Of a DNA stretch of 64,000 nt, positions 7,535-17,740 are shown piece after piece; the stretch's first letter is position 1; each line of letters opens with the position of its first letter. Below the pieces are notes generated by a model. It was not told where the DNA came from and ran no database searches. It worked only from the letters and a program-made list of their open reading frames with translations. The DNA comes from Microlunatus speluncae (GTDB lineage Bacteria > Actinomycetota > Actinomycetes > Propionibacteriales > Propionibacteriaceae): contig NZ_VKCZ01000014.1 in NCBI RefSeq assembly GCF_009299835.1, positions 310,001-374,000 on the forward strand, in the 5' to 3' direction. Made by a program: the position numbers and the translations under genes.

Positions 7535-7954
7535 ATGTCGCTAGGGGATATCGCCGGTCTCATCGCGGCCATCGCCTTCGCCGTCCTGGTGAGCCTCTTC
7601 GCCGTGCCGCTGTTGAAGCTGGGCCGGGTGCTGGAGGAGTTGCGGCTCGCGGTGCGCGACATCGGGCACGAGTCGGTGCCGATCCTGACCGAGCTGCAGG
7701 GCACCGTGCGGGCGACCAATAATGAATTGGAGAAGCTCAGCTTCGTCACCGAGGATGTAGCGAAGGTGAGCAAGCACGCTACCGTGGTCAGCGAGAACGC
7801 CGCCCAGATGGCGACCCTGTTCTCGGCCACGCTGGGCGGGCCGCTGGTCAAGACGGCGGCCTTCACCTACGGAGTGCGGAAGGCATTCCGGGGTGAGACC
7901 GCGGCGCCGGCCCGGGCCAAGAGCGGCGGCGTGTTTTCGCGACGGAGGAAATGA
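7535..7954 (+). CDS. DUF948-family membrane-anchored protein
   Basis: 139 residues. One N-terminal transmembrane helix (about residues 5-30, IAGLIAAIAFAVLVSLFAVP) is followed by an amphipathic/coiled-coil region (LEELRLAVRDIGHESVPILTEL, then repeated TNNELEKL/VTEDVAKVSKHATVVSENAAQ), the layout of DUF948 proteins. ATG at 7535 is chosen for the GAGGAG at 7525-7530. The stop overlaps the next start (ATGATGA), so it is co-translated with the 77-residue membrane protein and lies 260 bp upstream of alaS. This DUF948/small-membrane-protein/alaS order is common in actinobacteria. Molecular function unknown; probably envelope-associated. Confidence 0.85.
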   Translation: MSLGDIAGLIAAIAFAVLVSLFAVPLLKLGRVLEELRLAVRDIGHESVPILTELQGTVRATNNELEKLSFVTEDVAKVSKHATVVSENAAQMATLFSATLGGPLVKTAAFTYGVRKAFRGETAAPARAKSGGVFSRRRK

Positions 7955-8184
7955 TGATCAAGCGAGTGTTCTGGTTCCTGATCGGGGCCGGCGTCGCGGT
8001 GTTCGTCGCGATCAAGATCAGGGAGTATCTGAGCCAGGCGACGCCTGAGGCGATCGGCAACCGGGTCGCCGATTCGGCGGCCGGGCTGACCGACCGCGCC
8101 CAGGATTTCGCCGATCGGGTCCGAGCTGCCATGGCCGAGCGCGAAGCGGAGATCAACGACGCGCTCGGCCGTACCCCGGAATGA
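7951..8184 (+). CDS. Small single-pass membrane protein (DUF6167-like)
   Basis: 77 residues: a short positive N-terminus, one transmembrane helix (VFWFLIGAGVAVFVAIKI, about residues 5-22) and a helical, highly charged tail (ATPEAIGNRVADSAAGLTDR...). The start codon ATG at 7951 overlaps the stop of the DUF948 gene and alaS follows 34 bp after its end. The gene occurs in this position in many actinobacteria and is annotated only as a domain of unknown function; I assign that family from its layout and place. A role at the membrane alongside the DUF948 protein is inferred from coupling only. Confidence 0.8.
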   Translation: MMIKRVFWFLIGAGVAVFVAIKIREYLSQATPEAIGNRVADSAAGLTDRAQDFADRVRAAMAEREAEINDALGRTPE

Positions 8185-8218
8185 CCTGCTCGCTCCCTCA
8201 TCACCCCAAGGACACAGC

Positions 8219-10885
<2,667 letters not shown>

Positions 10886-10932
10886 GTAGTGGATTCGTTC
10901 GCTGAGCTTGTGGATGGGGACGTTTGGGTGTT

Positions 10933-10996
10933 CGTTCCCTGAGCTTGTCGAAGGGCGCTGGTGATCGGGCCTGCCCTTCGACAGGCTCAGGGAACG
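10933..10996. repeat. Inverted pair of GTTCCCTGAGC repeats between alaS and ruvX
   Basis: Copies at 10933-10956 and 10973-10996 face each other: 24-bp arms with one mismatch and a 16-base loop. It forms a strong hairpin in the alaS-ruvX gap. It may attenuate read-through or protect the alaS 3 prime end, as known for REP-type hairpins. Confidence 0.88.
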
Positions 10997-11024
10997 TGAC
11001 CCGAGCCACGGAAGGAGTGCAGGG

Positions 11025-11501
11025 GTGCGGACCGGAGTCAGGATCGCCCTCGACTGGGGTGCTGCCCGGATCGGCGTCGCTGCTTGTGATGCCGCCGGGA
11101 CGCTCGCGTACCCGATCGGGACGGTCAAGGCGACCACCGACCGGGCCGCGACCCTGCGCGCCGTCGTCGAGCTGATCGCGGAGCGGGAGCCGTTCGAGGT
11201 GGTGGTCGGGTTGCCGCGGTCGTTGTCCGGCGGCGAGGGGCCGGCCGCGGTGGCGATCCGGGAGCGGGCGATCGAACTGGCCCGGTCCATCGCGCCGATC
11301 CCGGTTCGCCTGATCGACGAACGATTGAGTACGGTGAGTGCCGCCCGTCGACTCGGCGAATCGGGGAGATCGGCGAAGAAACAACGTTCCGTGATCGACG
11401 CCGCCGCGGCGACGACGATCCTGGAACACGCGCTGGCGAGCGAACGCGCCACAGACCAGCCGCCGGGGGAAGTAGTATCGGCCGGTACCGAACTGAGCTG
11501 A
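11025..11501 (+). CDS. ruvX: Putative pre-16S rRNA nuclease / Holliday junction resolvase-like protein
   Basis: 158 residues of the YqgF/RuvX RNase-H-fold family. Seen: N-terminal strand with catalytic Asp (RIALDWGAARIGVAACD), the VVVGLPRSLSGGEGPAA motif and the C-terminal acidic VRLIDERLSTVSA plus VIDAAAATTILE. In E. coli the YqgF protein acts in maturation of the 16S rRNA 5 prime end; a Holliday-junction role has also been proposed. GTG at 11025 is supported by GGAAGGAG a few bases upstream. It sits between alaS and mltG, the usual actinobacterial order, and has a 20-bp gap to mltG. Confidence 0.95.
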   Translation: MRTGVRIALDWGAARIGVAACDAAGTLAYPIGTVKATTDRAATLRAVVELIAEREPFEVVVGLPRSLSGGEGPAAVAIRERAIELARSIAPIPVRLIDERLSTVSAARRLGESGRSAKKQRSVIDAAAATTILEHALASERATDQPPGEVVSAGTELS

Positions 11502-11521
11502 CCAGGAAGAACCCTCTCGAC

Positions 11522-12640
11522 GTGTCTTCGATGCTGGATCCTGAACACAAGCCGAGCGCCAAGCGCGAAGTCGCGCACCGCGTGAAGGGCTATCTCGCGG
11601 TGCTGTTGGCCGCGACGGTGCTGATCGGCGGCGTCTACTTCGTCTGGAACAAGACGACCGACTTCATCACCACCTTCGGTGAGGTCCCGGACTATCCGGG
11701 CCCCGGCGGCGAGGCGGTCACCGTCAGCCTGGAGGAGGGCTCCTCGCTGGACCAGATCGGCGGCGACCTGAAAGAGGCCGACGTGATCAAGTCCGTCGAG
11801 GCCTGGGGCAAGGCGGTCGACACCGAGCCGCGGGCGAGCAAGATCCAGGCCGGCAAATACCGGATGCAGAAGCAGATGAAGGCGATCGACGCGTTGACCC
11901 TGCTGGTCAATCCGGGGGATTCGCGGGTGCGGGCCCAGTTCCAGGTCAAGGAGGGGCTGCGGCTCAGCGAGCAGATCGACGCCCTCGCCAAGGGGACCAA
12001 GATCGACAAGAAGCAGTTCGAGGCGGCGCTGAAGAAGCCGAAGGAGCTCGGGCTGCCCGGCTACGCCAAGAACAATCCGGAGGGCGTGCTGTTCCCGGAG
12101 ACGTACGAATTGGTCGAGAACGCCGACGCGAAGTCGGTGCTGAAGCAGATGACCGCGCAGTACACCAAGGTGACCAACGGGCTCGACCTCGAAGCGCGGG
12201 CCAAGGCGATCGGCCGGAGTCCGTACGAGGTGCTGATCGTGGCCAGCATCCTGGACAAGGAGGTCCGCCGGGCCGAGGACCGGCCGAAGGCGGCCCGGGT
12301 GATCTACAACCGGCTGGAGAAGGACTGGGCCCTCGGTCTCGACTCGACCGTGCTCTACGCGGTCAACTCCAAGAGCGCCGTGACCACGCCGGAGCAGCGG
12401 GAGTCGAAGTCGCCGTACAACACGTACAAGAAGAAGGGCCTGCCGCCCGGACCGATCTCGGCACCGGGCAAGGCGGCGATCGAGGCCGCCCTCAACCCGG
12501 CCGACGGCGACTGGATGTATTTCGTCACCGTCAACCTGGAGTCCGGCGAGACCAAGTTCGTCACCACCAAGGCCGAGTTCGACCAGATCGTGGCCGAGTT
12601 CCAGGCTTGGTGCCAGGCCAACCCGGGGACCTGTAAGTGA
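11522..12640 (+). CDS. mltG: Endolytic murein transglycosylase MltG
   Basis: 372 residues. Short cytoplasmic N-terminus, one transmembrane helix at about residues 23-41 (YLAVLLAATVLIGGVYFVW), a LysM-like region (VSLEEGSSLDQIGGDL) and the YceG catalytic domain ending in STVLYAVNSKSAVTT, SPYNTYKKKGLPPGPIS and GDWMYFVTVNLESGETKF. MltG cleaves nascent glycan strands at the outer face of the membrane. The active-site stretch reads VASILDKEV: the glutamate found at the first acidic position in many homologues (ASIxEKE) is Asp245 here, while the following Glu is kept. The GTG at 11522 is used; ATG at 11531 is an alternative. Overlaps aroE by 4 bp. Confidence 0.95.
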   Translation: MSSMLDPEHKPSAKREVAHRVKGYLAVLLAATVLIGGVYFVWNKTTDFITTFGEVPDYPGPGGEAVTVSLEEGSSLDQIGGDLKEADVIKSVEAWGKAVDTEPRASKIQAGKYRMQKQMKAIDALTLLVNPGDSRVRAQFQVKEGLRLSEQIDALAKGTKIDKKQFEAALKKPKELGLPGYAKNNPEGVLFPETYELVENADAKSVLKQMTAQYTKVTNGLDLEARAKAIGRSPYEVLIVASILDKEVRRAEDRPKAARVIYNRLEKDWALGLDSTVLYAVNSKSAVTTPEQRESKSPYNTYKKKGLPPGPISAPGKAAIEAALNPADGDWMYFVTVNLESGETKFVTTKAEFDQIVAEFQAWCQANPGTCK

Positions 12641-13491
12641 GTCAGCCGGTCCCGGCCCACGGTGGTGCCGGGGTGCGCTGCGCCGTGCTCGGCTCGCCGA
12701 TCGGGCACTCGCTGTCGCCGGTGATGCACCACGCGGCGTACGCCGAGCTGGGGCTGACCGACTGGGACTATCGGGCCTACGAGGTCGACGATGATCAACT
12801 CGCCGGGTTCGTCGCCGGCTGTGACCGGACCTGGCGTGGGCTCAGCCTGACCATGCCGCTGAAGTTCGCGGCGATGGGCCTGGGTGAGGTGGACGAGGTG
12901 GCCGCGCTGGCCGGGGCGGCCAACACGTTGATCTTCGAGCCCAACGGTCGCCGGGTCCACAACACCGACGTCGGCGGGCTGATCTGGGCGCTTCGGTCGG
13001 CCGGCGATCAGCCGGGCGTGGACCGGATCGAGTCCGCGACCGTGCTCGGCGCCGGTGCCACCTCCCGTTCGGCGCTGGTGTCCCTGGCCGAGCTGGGGGC
13101 CAAGCGGGTGATCATGGTGGCCCGGACGCCGGCGAAGGCCGAACGACTGCGCACCCTGACCGAGGCGCTGGAGATCGAGTTGACCGTCCGGGAGTGGGGG
13201 ACCGAGCTGCCCCGGGCGGACGTGCTGCTGTCCACCGTGACCGCCGGCGCCGCCGACCCGGTCGCCGACGAGGCCGCGGCCAGCGCCGACGTGATCTTCG
13301 ACGCGATCTACGAAGGCTGGCCGACCGCCCTGGCCACCGCCGCCGAACGTCTCGGCAAGCGCGTCGTCAACGGCCTCGACCTGCTGGCCGGGCAGGGCGC
13401 CCTGCAGGTCCACCTGATGACCGGCCAGGACGTCGATCCTCGGCTGCTCCTCGAGGCCGCCCACCGCGCCCTCGCCCCCGAGGCTCGCTGA
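12637..13491 (+). CDS. aroE: Shikimate dehydrogenase
   Basis: 284 residues. Catalyses NADP-dependent reduction of 3-dehydroshikimate to shikimate. Substrate-binding N-terminal domain CAVLGSPIGHSLSPVMHHAA with Ser-x-Ser, LSLTMPLKFAAM carrying the catalytic Lys, and VHNTDVGGL carrying the catalytic Asp; Rossmann domain VLGAGATSRSALVSLAE and C-terminal NGLDLLAGQGALQ. Start GTG at 12637 overlaps the mltG stop (GTGA). It heads the aro run, but aroC is separated from it by the reverse-strand DUF1707 gene, so aroE is probably transcribed with mltG rather than with aroC-aroK-aroB. Confidence 0.97.
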   Translation: MSQPVPAHGGAGVRCAVLGSPIGHSLSPVMHHAAYAELGLTDWDYRAYEVDDDQLAGFVAGCDRTWRGLSLTMPLKFAAMGLGEVDEVAALAGAANTLIFEPNGRRVHNTDVGGLIWALRSAGDQPGVDRIESATVLGAGATSRSALVSLAELGAKRVIMVARTPAKAERLRTLTEALEIELTVREWGTELPRADVLLSTVTAGAADPVADEAAASADVIFDAIYEGWPTALATAAERLGKRVVNGLDLLAGQGALQVHLMTGQDVDPRLLLEAAHRALAPEAR

Positions 13492-13550
13492 CCCTTTCGG
13501 CCGCGGTGTTCGGCCCCGATCGGGTTGGCCGAGTTGATCAGGCCGCCGAA

Positions 13551-13582
13551 GAGCTGATCATGACGTCGCGGAGCTGATCATG
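13551..13582. repeat. Direct repeat GAGCTGATCATGA x 2
   Basis: Two copies of GAGCTGATCATGA, 19 bp apart, span the aroE 3 prime gap and the last codons of the reverse-strand DUF1707 gene. Each holds the palindromic word TGATCA. No function is evident. Confidence 0.55.
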
Positions 13583-14198
13583 AGGTCAGCGCGTTGGGGT
13601 GAGGTCGGCCGCGCAACCAGTCGATGAAGCGTCGTCGCGGATGCCGGGCCTTGATCACGCCCGAGGTCACGCCCCCGGTGACGCGGATCGTGTGGCCGTA
13701 CGGATTGGCGTCGCCGAGCACCTTGTTGACGATGCTGCCGCTGGAACTGCTCACGTCCTCCATCACCACCGACCAGCCGCGGTGTGGCACCACGAGCACC
13801 ACCGAGCCGGACTTCGCGCTCGCCTGGACGTGGATCTCCCGATCGTGGACCTGCGCCTGGGTGAAGTCGAGCTTGATCGTCCCGGAGGTGCACTCCGCCA
13901 CGATCTCGGCGGGAACCGTCCAGATCCCGGTGCGCTTGATCGTTCCGCTCTTGGTCCGCAGGGTCAACGGACGGGCGGCGCTGCGGACCGGTTCGAGATC
14001 GAAGGTCACCGCTACCAGGTCGGCCCGGGTCCGAGCTCCGTACACCGCGGTCAGTCGCTCATCCAGTTCACTCAGGTCGAGCCGGCCGTCGGACACGGCC
14101 ACCCGCAACTGCTCCGCGGCCCGCTCGCGATCGGCATCGCCGACGCGTGCAGCCGGTAGCGGCAGGGAGGAATCCGGGGAGTCTGACATCGTGGCCAT
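13578..14198 (-). CDS. DUF1707 domain protein with adhesin-like C-terminal part
   Basis: About 206 residues. N-terminal DUF1707 domain (about residues 12-65): [40 protein letters not shown]. The rest is beta-rich ([55 protein letters not shown]) like the DUF4097/LiaF-type C-terminal regions found behind DUF1707. No transmembrane helix or signal peptide, so cytoplasmic or peripheral. No Shine-Dalgarno; ATG 14198 (MATMSDS) or 14189 (MSDS) are both possible. It is divergent from aroC with start codons only about 46 bp apart. Function unknown; possibly envelope-stress signalling by analogy to LiaF-like proteins. Confidence 0.75.
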   Translation of the reverse strand: MATMSDSPDSSLPLPAARVGDADRERAAEQLRVAVSDGRLDLSELDERLTAVYGARTRADLVAVTFDLEPVRSAARPLTLRTKSGTIKRTGIWTVPAEIVAECTSGTIKLDFTQAQVHDREIHVQASAKSGSVVLVVPHRGWSVVMEDVSSSSGSIVNKVLGDANPYGHTIRVTGGVTSGVIKARHPRRRFIDWLRGRPHPNALTS

Positions 14199-14244
14199 GC
14201 TACCGAAACGGGCGCCCTGGTTCGTTCGTGAAAGACTGACGCCC

Positions 14245-15441
14245 ATGCTCCGTTGGCTCACCGCCGGTGAATCTCACGGCCCCTCCTTGGTGGCCACGCT
14301 GGAAGGACTTCCGGCTCACGTCCGCGTCACCACCTCCGACATCGCCGACGCGCTGGCCCGGCGCCGGCTCGGTTACGGCCGCGGCGCCCGGATGAAGTTC
14401 GAGGCCGACGCGGTGACCGTGATCGGTGGTCTTCGGCACGGCGTCACCCAGGGTGGGCCGATCGCGATCCAGGTCGGCAACTCCGAGTGGCCGAAGTGGG
14501 AAGACGTGATGTCCGCCGACCCGGTCGATCCGGCCGTGCTCGAGGGCCGCGCCCGCAACGCCCCGCTGACCCGGCCGCGGCCCGGGCACGCCGACCTGGC
14601 CGGGATGCAGAAGTACGACTTCGACGAGGCCCGGCCGATCCTGGAACGCGCCAGCGCCCGGGAGACCGCGGCCCGGGTCGCCATCGGCCGGGTGGCGCAG
14701 AACTTCCTCGAGCAGGCCTTCGGGATCACCGTGCTCAGCCACGTGGTGGAGCTCGGTCAGGCCCGGACGCCGTACGGGCTGCTGCCCAAGATCGGCGACC
14801 TGGCCGCGATCGACGCCAACCCGGTGCGCTGTTTCGACGCGGACTCGGCGCAGGCGATGATCAACGAGATCGAGGCCGCGCAGACCGACGGGGACACCCT
14901 CGGCGGCGTGGTCGAGGTGCTGGCCTGGGGGCTGCCGCCCGGCCTCGGCTCGCACGTGCACGGCGACCGCCGGCTGGACGCGCAACTGGCCGGTGCGCTG
15001 ATGGGGATCCAGGCGATCAAGGGTGTCGAGGTCGGCGACGGGTTCGAGCTGGCCCGGAGCCGGGGCAGCGCGGCGCATGACGAGATCGTGCCCGGCCCTG
15101 GTGGACCGACTCGGGCCAGCCATCGGGCCGGTGGCACCGAGGGCGGGATGAGCACCGGCGAGGTGCTGCGGGTCCGCGCGGCGATGAAGCCCATCTCGAC
15201 CGTGCCGCGGGCGCTGCGGACGATCGACGTCCGGACCGGCGAGGAGGCCGTCGCGCACCATCAGCGCTCCGACGTCTGCGCCGTGCCGGCCGCGGGGGTG
15301 GTGGCCGAGGCGATGGTCGCACTGGTGATCGCCAATGCAGCGCTGGAGAAGTTCGGCGGCGACTCGGTCGGCGAGACCCGGCGCAACTGCGAGGCGTACC
15401 TGAAGTCGATCGCCGACCGCGGGCTCGGAGTCCACGGCTGA
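14245..15441 (+). CDS. aroC: Chorismate synthase
   Basis: 398 residues. Converts EPSP to chorismate using reduced FMN. Seen: [20 protein letters not shown], the [16 protein letters not shown] stretch, [51 protein letters not shown] near residue 295 and PMKPISTVP-type sequence with catalytic Asp/His environment. ATG at 14245 begins the family-conserved N-terminus; the open frame further upstream is not part of the protein. The stop overlaps the aroK start (TGATG), so aroC, aroK and aroB form a translationally coupled unit. Confidence 0.98.
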   Translation: MLRWLTAGESHGPSLVATLEGLPAHVRVTTSDIADALARRRLGYGRGARMKFEADAVTVIGGLRHGVTQGGPIAIQVGNSEWPKWEDVMSADPVDPAVLEGRARNAPLTRPRPGHADLAGMQKYDFDEARPILERASARETAARVAIGRVAQNFLEQAFGITVLSHVVELGQARTPYGLLPKIGDLAAIDANPVRCFDADSAQAMINEIEAAQTDGDTLGGVVEVLAWGLPPGLGSHVHGDRRLDAQLAGALMGIQAIKGVEVGDGFELARSRGSAAHDEIVPGPGGPTRASHRAGGTEGGMSTGEVLRVRAAMKPISTVPRALRTIDVRTGEEAVAHHQRSDVCAVPAAGVVAEAMVALVIANAALEKFGGDSVGETRRNCEAYLKSIADRGLGVHG

Positions 15442-15962
15442 TGGCGGCCGCATCCCTGCCGCTGGGTGGCGCGGTCGTCGTCGTCGGCGCTCCGGGCTCC
15501 GGCAAGTCGACCGTCGGCCGGCTGTTGGCCGAGCGGCTCGGGCTGCCGTTCGTCGACGTGGACGGCGTGATCGAGGAGCGGGCCGGCAAGCCGATCGCCG
15601 AGATCTTCGCCGACGACGGTGAGCCGGCCTTCCGTGAGTTGGAGACGGCGATCACCCTCGAGCTGCTGGTCCAGCCGGGCGTGCTGTCGCTGGGTGGCGG
15701 TGCGGTGACGTCGGAACGGATCCGGCAGGCGCTGACCGGTCACCGGGTGATCTGGCTCAAGGTGAGCGCCGGCGCCGCCGCGAAGCGGGTCGGACTGAAC
15801 ACCGCCCGGCCGCTGCTGCTGGGCAACGTGCACGGGAAGCTGGTCCGGCTGATGGCCGAACGGCAGCCGCTGTACGCGGCGGTGGCGACCGAGGCGGTCG
15901 AGACCGACGACGTCGCTCCGGACGCGGTGGTGGCCGGCCTGGTGGAACGGGTCAGTTCATGA
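15441..15962 (+). CDS. aroK: Shikimate kinase
   Basis: 173 residues. ATP-dependent phosphorylation of shikimate at O3. P-loop [20 protein letters not shown] near residue 10, shikimate-binding [13 protein letters not shown] (Asp-x-Asp), FRELE with the conserved Arg, [11 protein letters not shown] (GGG motif) and the lid Arg in NTARPLLLG. Start and stop both overlap neighbours (TGATG with aroC, ATGA with aroB), which argues for stoichiometric co-translation. Confidence 0.97.
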   Translation: MAAASLPLGGAVVVVGAPGSGKSTVGRLLAERLGLPFVDVDGVIEERAGKPIAEIFADDGEPAFRELETAITLELLVQPGVLSLGGGAVTSERIRQALTGHRVIWLKVSAGAAAKRVGLNTARPLLLGNVHGKLVRLMAERQPLYAAVATEAVETDDVAPDAVVAGLVERVSS

Positions 15963-17047
15963 TCACCGAGATCGAGGTGGCGGCCGAGCAGCCGTACCAG
16001 GTGCTGGTCGGGCACGGCCTGCTTGATCATGTGCCGGGTCTGCTCGAGGGGGCGGTCCGGGTCGCCGTGATCCATCCGTCCACCCTGATCGGCACCGCGG
16101 AGCGGTTGTCGGCGGTGATCACCGGCGCCGGCGCCGAGGTCACCCGGATCGACATCCCGAACGGTGAGGCGGCCAAGACGGCGGAGGTGGCCGCGACCTG
16201 CTGGTCGGTGCTCGGCAACGCCGGCTTCACCCGCTCCGACGTGATCATCGGCCTCGGCGGCGGATCGGCCACCGACCTGGCCGGCTTCGTCGCCGCGACC
16301 TGGCTCCGCGGGGTCCGGCTGATCACCGTGCCGACGACCGTGCTGGGCATGGTCGACGCGGCGGTCGGCGGCAAGACCGGCATCAACACCGCCGAGGGCA
16401 AGAACCTGGTCGGCGCCTTCTGGGAGCCGCGCGGCGTGGTCTGCGACCTCGACCTGCTGGCCGGGCTGCCCCGGTCTGAGGTGATCAGCGGTCTGGCCGA
16501 GGTGATCAAGTGCGGCTTCATCGCCGACCCGGTGATCTTGGACCGGATCGAGGCCGACCCGGCCGGCGTGGTCGAGCTCGGTTCGCCCGTGTTGCGCGAG
16601 GTGATCGAGCGGTCGATCGATGTCAAGGCCAAGGTGGTCTCGGCCGACCTGCGCGAATCCACCTCGGTGGGTGACCGCGTGGGCCGGGAGCTGGTCAACT
16701 ACGGCCACACCCTGGCGCACGCGATCGAGCGCCGGGAGAGCTACCGCTGGCGGCACGGCGAGGCGGTCAGCATCGGGATGATCTTCGTCGCCGAGCTGTC
16801 CCGGCTGGCCGGCTTCCTTGATCAGGAGACCGCCCGGCGGCACCGCGCGGTGCTGGGCGCGGTCGGTCTGCCGACCAGCTACCCGGCCGGCGCCTTCGAC
16901 GAGCTGCTGGCCACCATGGCCGTGGACAAGAAGACCCGCGGCGGCACCCTTCGCTTCGTGATCTTGGAATCCTTGGCCAAGGCCCGGATCCTGGCCGGCC
17001 CCGACCAGGATCTGCTCCGCGAGGCGTACGCGGCCATCGCCAGCTGA
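15959..17047 (+). CDS. aroB: 3-dehydroquinate synthase
   Basis: 362 residues. Converts DAHP to 3-dehydroquinate with NAD and a divalent metal. NAD-binding [40 protein letters not shown], metal ligands Glu in EVIKCGF and His in [11 protein letters not shown] and [11 protein letters not shown], and the C-terminal [12 protein letters not shown]. The start overlaps aroK. It ends the aroC-aroK-aroB unit; the next gene, a toxin, lies on the other strand 14 bp away. Confidence 0.97.
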   Translation: MITEIEVAAEQPYQVLVGHGLLDHVPGLLEGAVRVAVIHPSTLIGTAERLSAVITGAGAEVTRIDIPNGEAAKTAEVAATCWSVLGNAGFTRSDVIIGLGGGSATDLAGFVAATWLRGVRLITVPTTVLGMVDAAVGGKTGINTAEGKNLVGAFWEPRGVVCDLDLLAGLPRSEVISGLAEVIKCGFIADPVILDRIEADPAGVVELGSPVLREVIERSIDVKAKVVSADLRESTSVGDRVGRELVNYGHTLAHAIERRESYRWRHGEAVSIGMIFVAELSRLAGFLDQETARRHRAVLGAVGLPTSYPAGAFDELLATMAVDKKTRGGTLRFVILESLAKARILAGPDQDLLREAYAAIAS

Positions 17048-17061
17048 AGCGCGCGCCGATC

Positions 17062-17448
17062 TCAGACGCGGATGATCGATCCGTCGTAGCGCGCCACGAG
17101 TGGGTCGCTGGTCACCAGGGTGACGGCCTCCACGCTCGTTTGGGCAACCAGCAGTCGGTCGAACGGATCCTTGTGGTGCGGGGGTAGCTCCGTGACCACC
17201 GCTGCGTGCAGCCCGAGCACCGGCAGCTCCTCGTAGCCGGCCTTCAGCAGCCCACTGTGCAGAGCTCGGGGGTCGACAACGAAGTCGGCCCGGCCGAGCC
17301 CAGACTTGATCGCGACTTCCCAGATGCTTGCCGAACTGAACATCAACTCATGATCATCGGACTCGATGATCAGCCGAGCAGGGGTGCTGAGACGGTCGGG
17401 GTCACCTGCCGCCCAGAGCAGCAGGTGGGTGTCCAACAGGTAGCGCAT
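17062..17448 (-). CDS. PIN-domain ribonuclease toxin (VapC-like)
   Basis: 128 residues of the PIN fold. The acidic metal-binding quartet is visible: Asp6 in YLLDTHLLLW, Glu in SIWEVAIKSGLG, Asp in DPFDRLLVAQ and Asp in TLVTSDPLVARY. PIN toxins cleave RNA (tRNA or rRNA sites) when free of antitoxin. The ATG at 17446-17448 follows the antitoxin stop codon without any intervening base, so the toxin is translated by coupling. The module lies between aroB and a glycosidase, in the accessory block before efp. Type II toxin-antitoxin assignment is strong; the RNA target is unknown. Confidence 0.92.
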   Translation of the reverse strand: MRYLLDTHLLLWAAGDPDRLSTPARLIIESDDHELMFSSASIWEVAIKSGLGRADFVVDPRALHSGLLKAGYEELPVLGLHAAVVTELPPHHKDPFDRLLVAQTSVEAVTLVTSDPLVARYDGSIIRV

Positions 17449-17688
17449 TCAGTCGATCCCGAAGGCGTTGTGGATCGTCTCCCGACCGAGATCGTCGAAG
17501 TCGTCCGGCACCTGGATCTGCCCAGCCAGGAAGCCCAGCCGACGCTTGGTGCCGGCTGACGGATCGAGGCCGGTCAGCTTCGCGACCGGTCGTCCCGAGC
17601 GTGCGATGGTGATCGTCTCGCCATGCTCGGCCCGTTCGATGAGCTTGGAGAGCTGCGTCTTTGCCTCGTGGATGTTGACCGTCGTCAC
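17449..17688 (-). CDS. Phd/YefM-family antitoxin
   Basis: 79 residues. N-terminal Phd/YefM DNA-binding fold (VNIHEAKTQLSKLIERAEHG, ETITIARSGRPVAKLTGLDP) and a C-terminal toxin-binding tail (LGFLAGQIQVPDDFDDLGRE). GTG at 17688 is supported by an ideal AAGGAGG Shine-Dalgarno. Neutralises the PIN toxin encoded immediately downstream and probably represses its own promoter through the dyad at 17702-17731. Confidence 0.92.
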   Translation of the reverse strand: MTTVNIHEAKTQLSKLIERAEHGETITIARSGRPVAKLTGLDPSAGTKRRLGFLAGQIQVPDDFDDLGRETIHNAFGID

Positions 17689-17701
17689 CGCGACCTCCTT
17701 C

Positions 17702-17731
17702 GGACTTAGTCAAGTGGACTTAGTCCAGTGT
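17702..17731 (-). promoter_or_regulatory. Promoter/operator of the toxin-antitoxin module
   Basis: Two direct ACTTAGTC words at 17704-17711 and 17718-17725; the second lies in the 13-bp dyad TGGACTTAGTCCA (17715-17727). On the reverse strand TACACT (17726-17731) overlaps the dyad and is a credible -10 box, giving a ~30-base leader with AAGGAGG before the GTG. The arrangement fits conditional autorepression by the antitoxin-toxin complex. Confidence 0.65.
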
Positions 17732-17740
17732 ACCGGCTGT

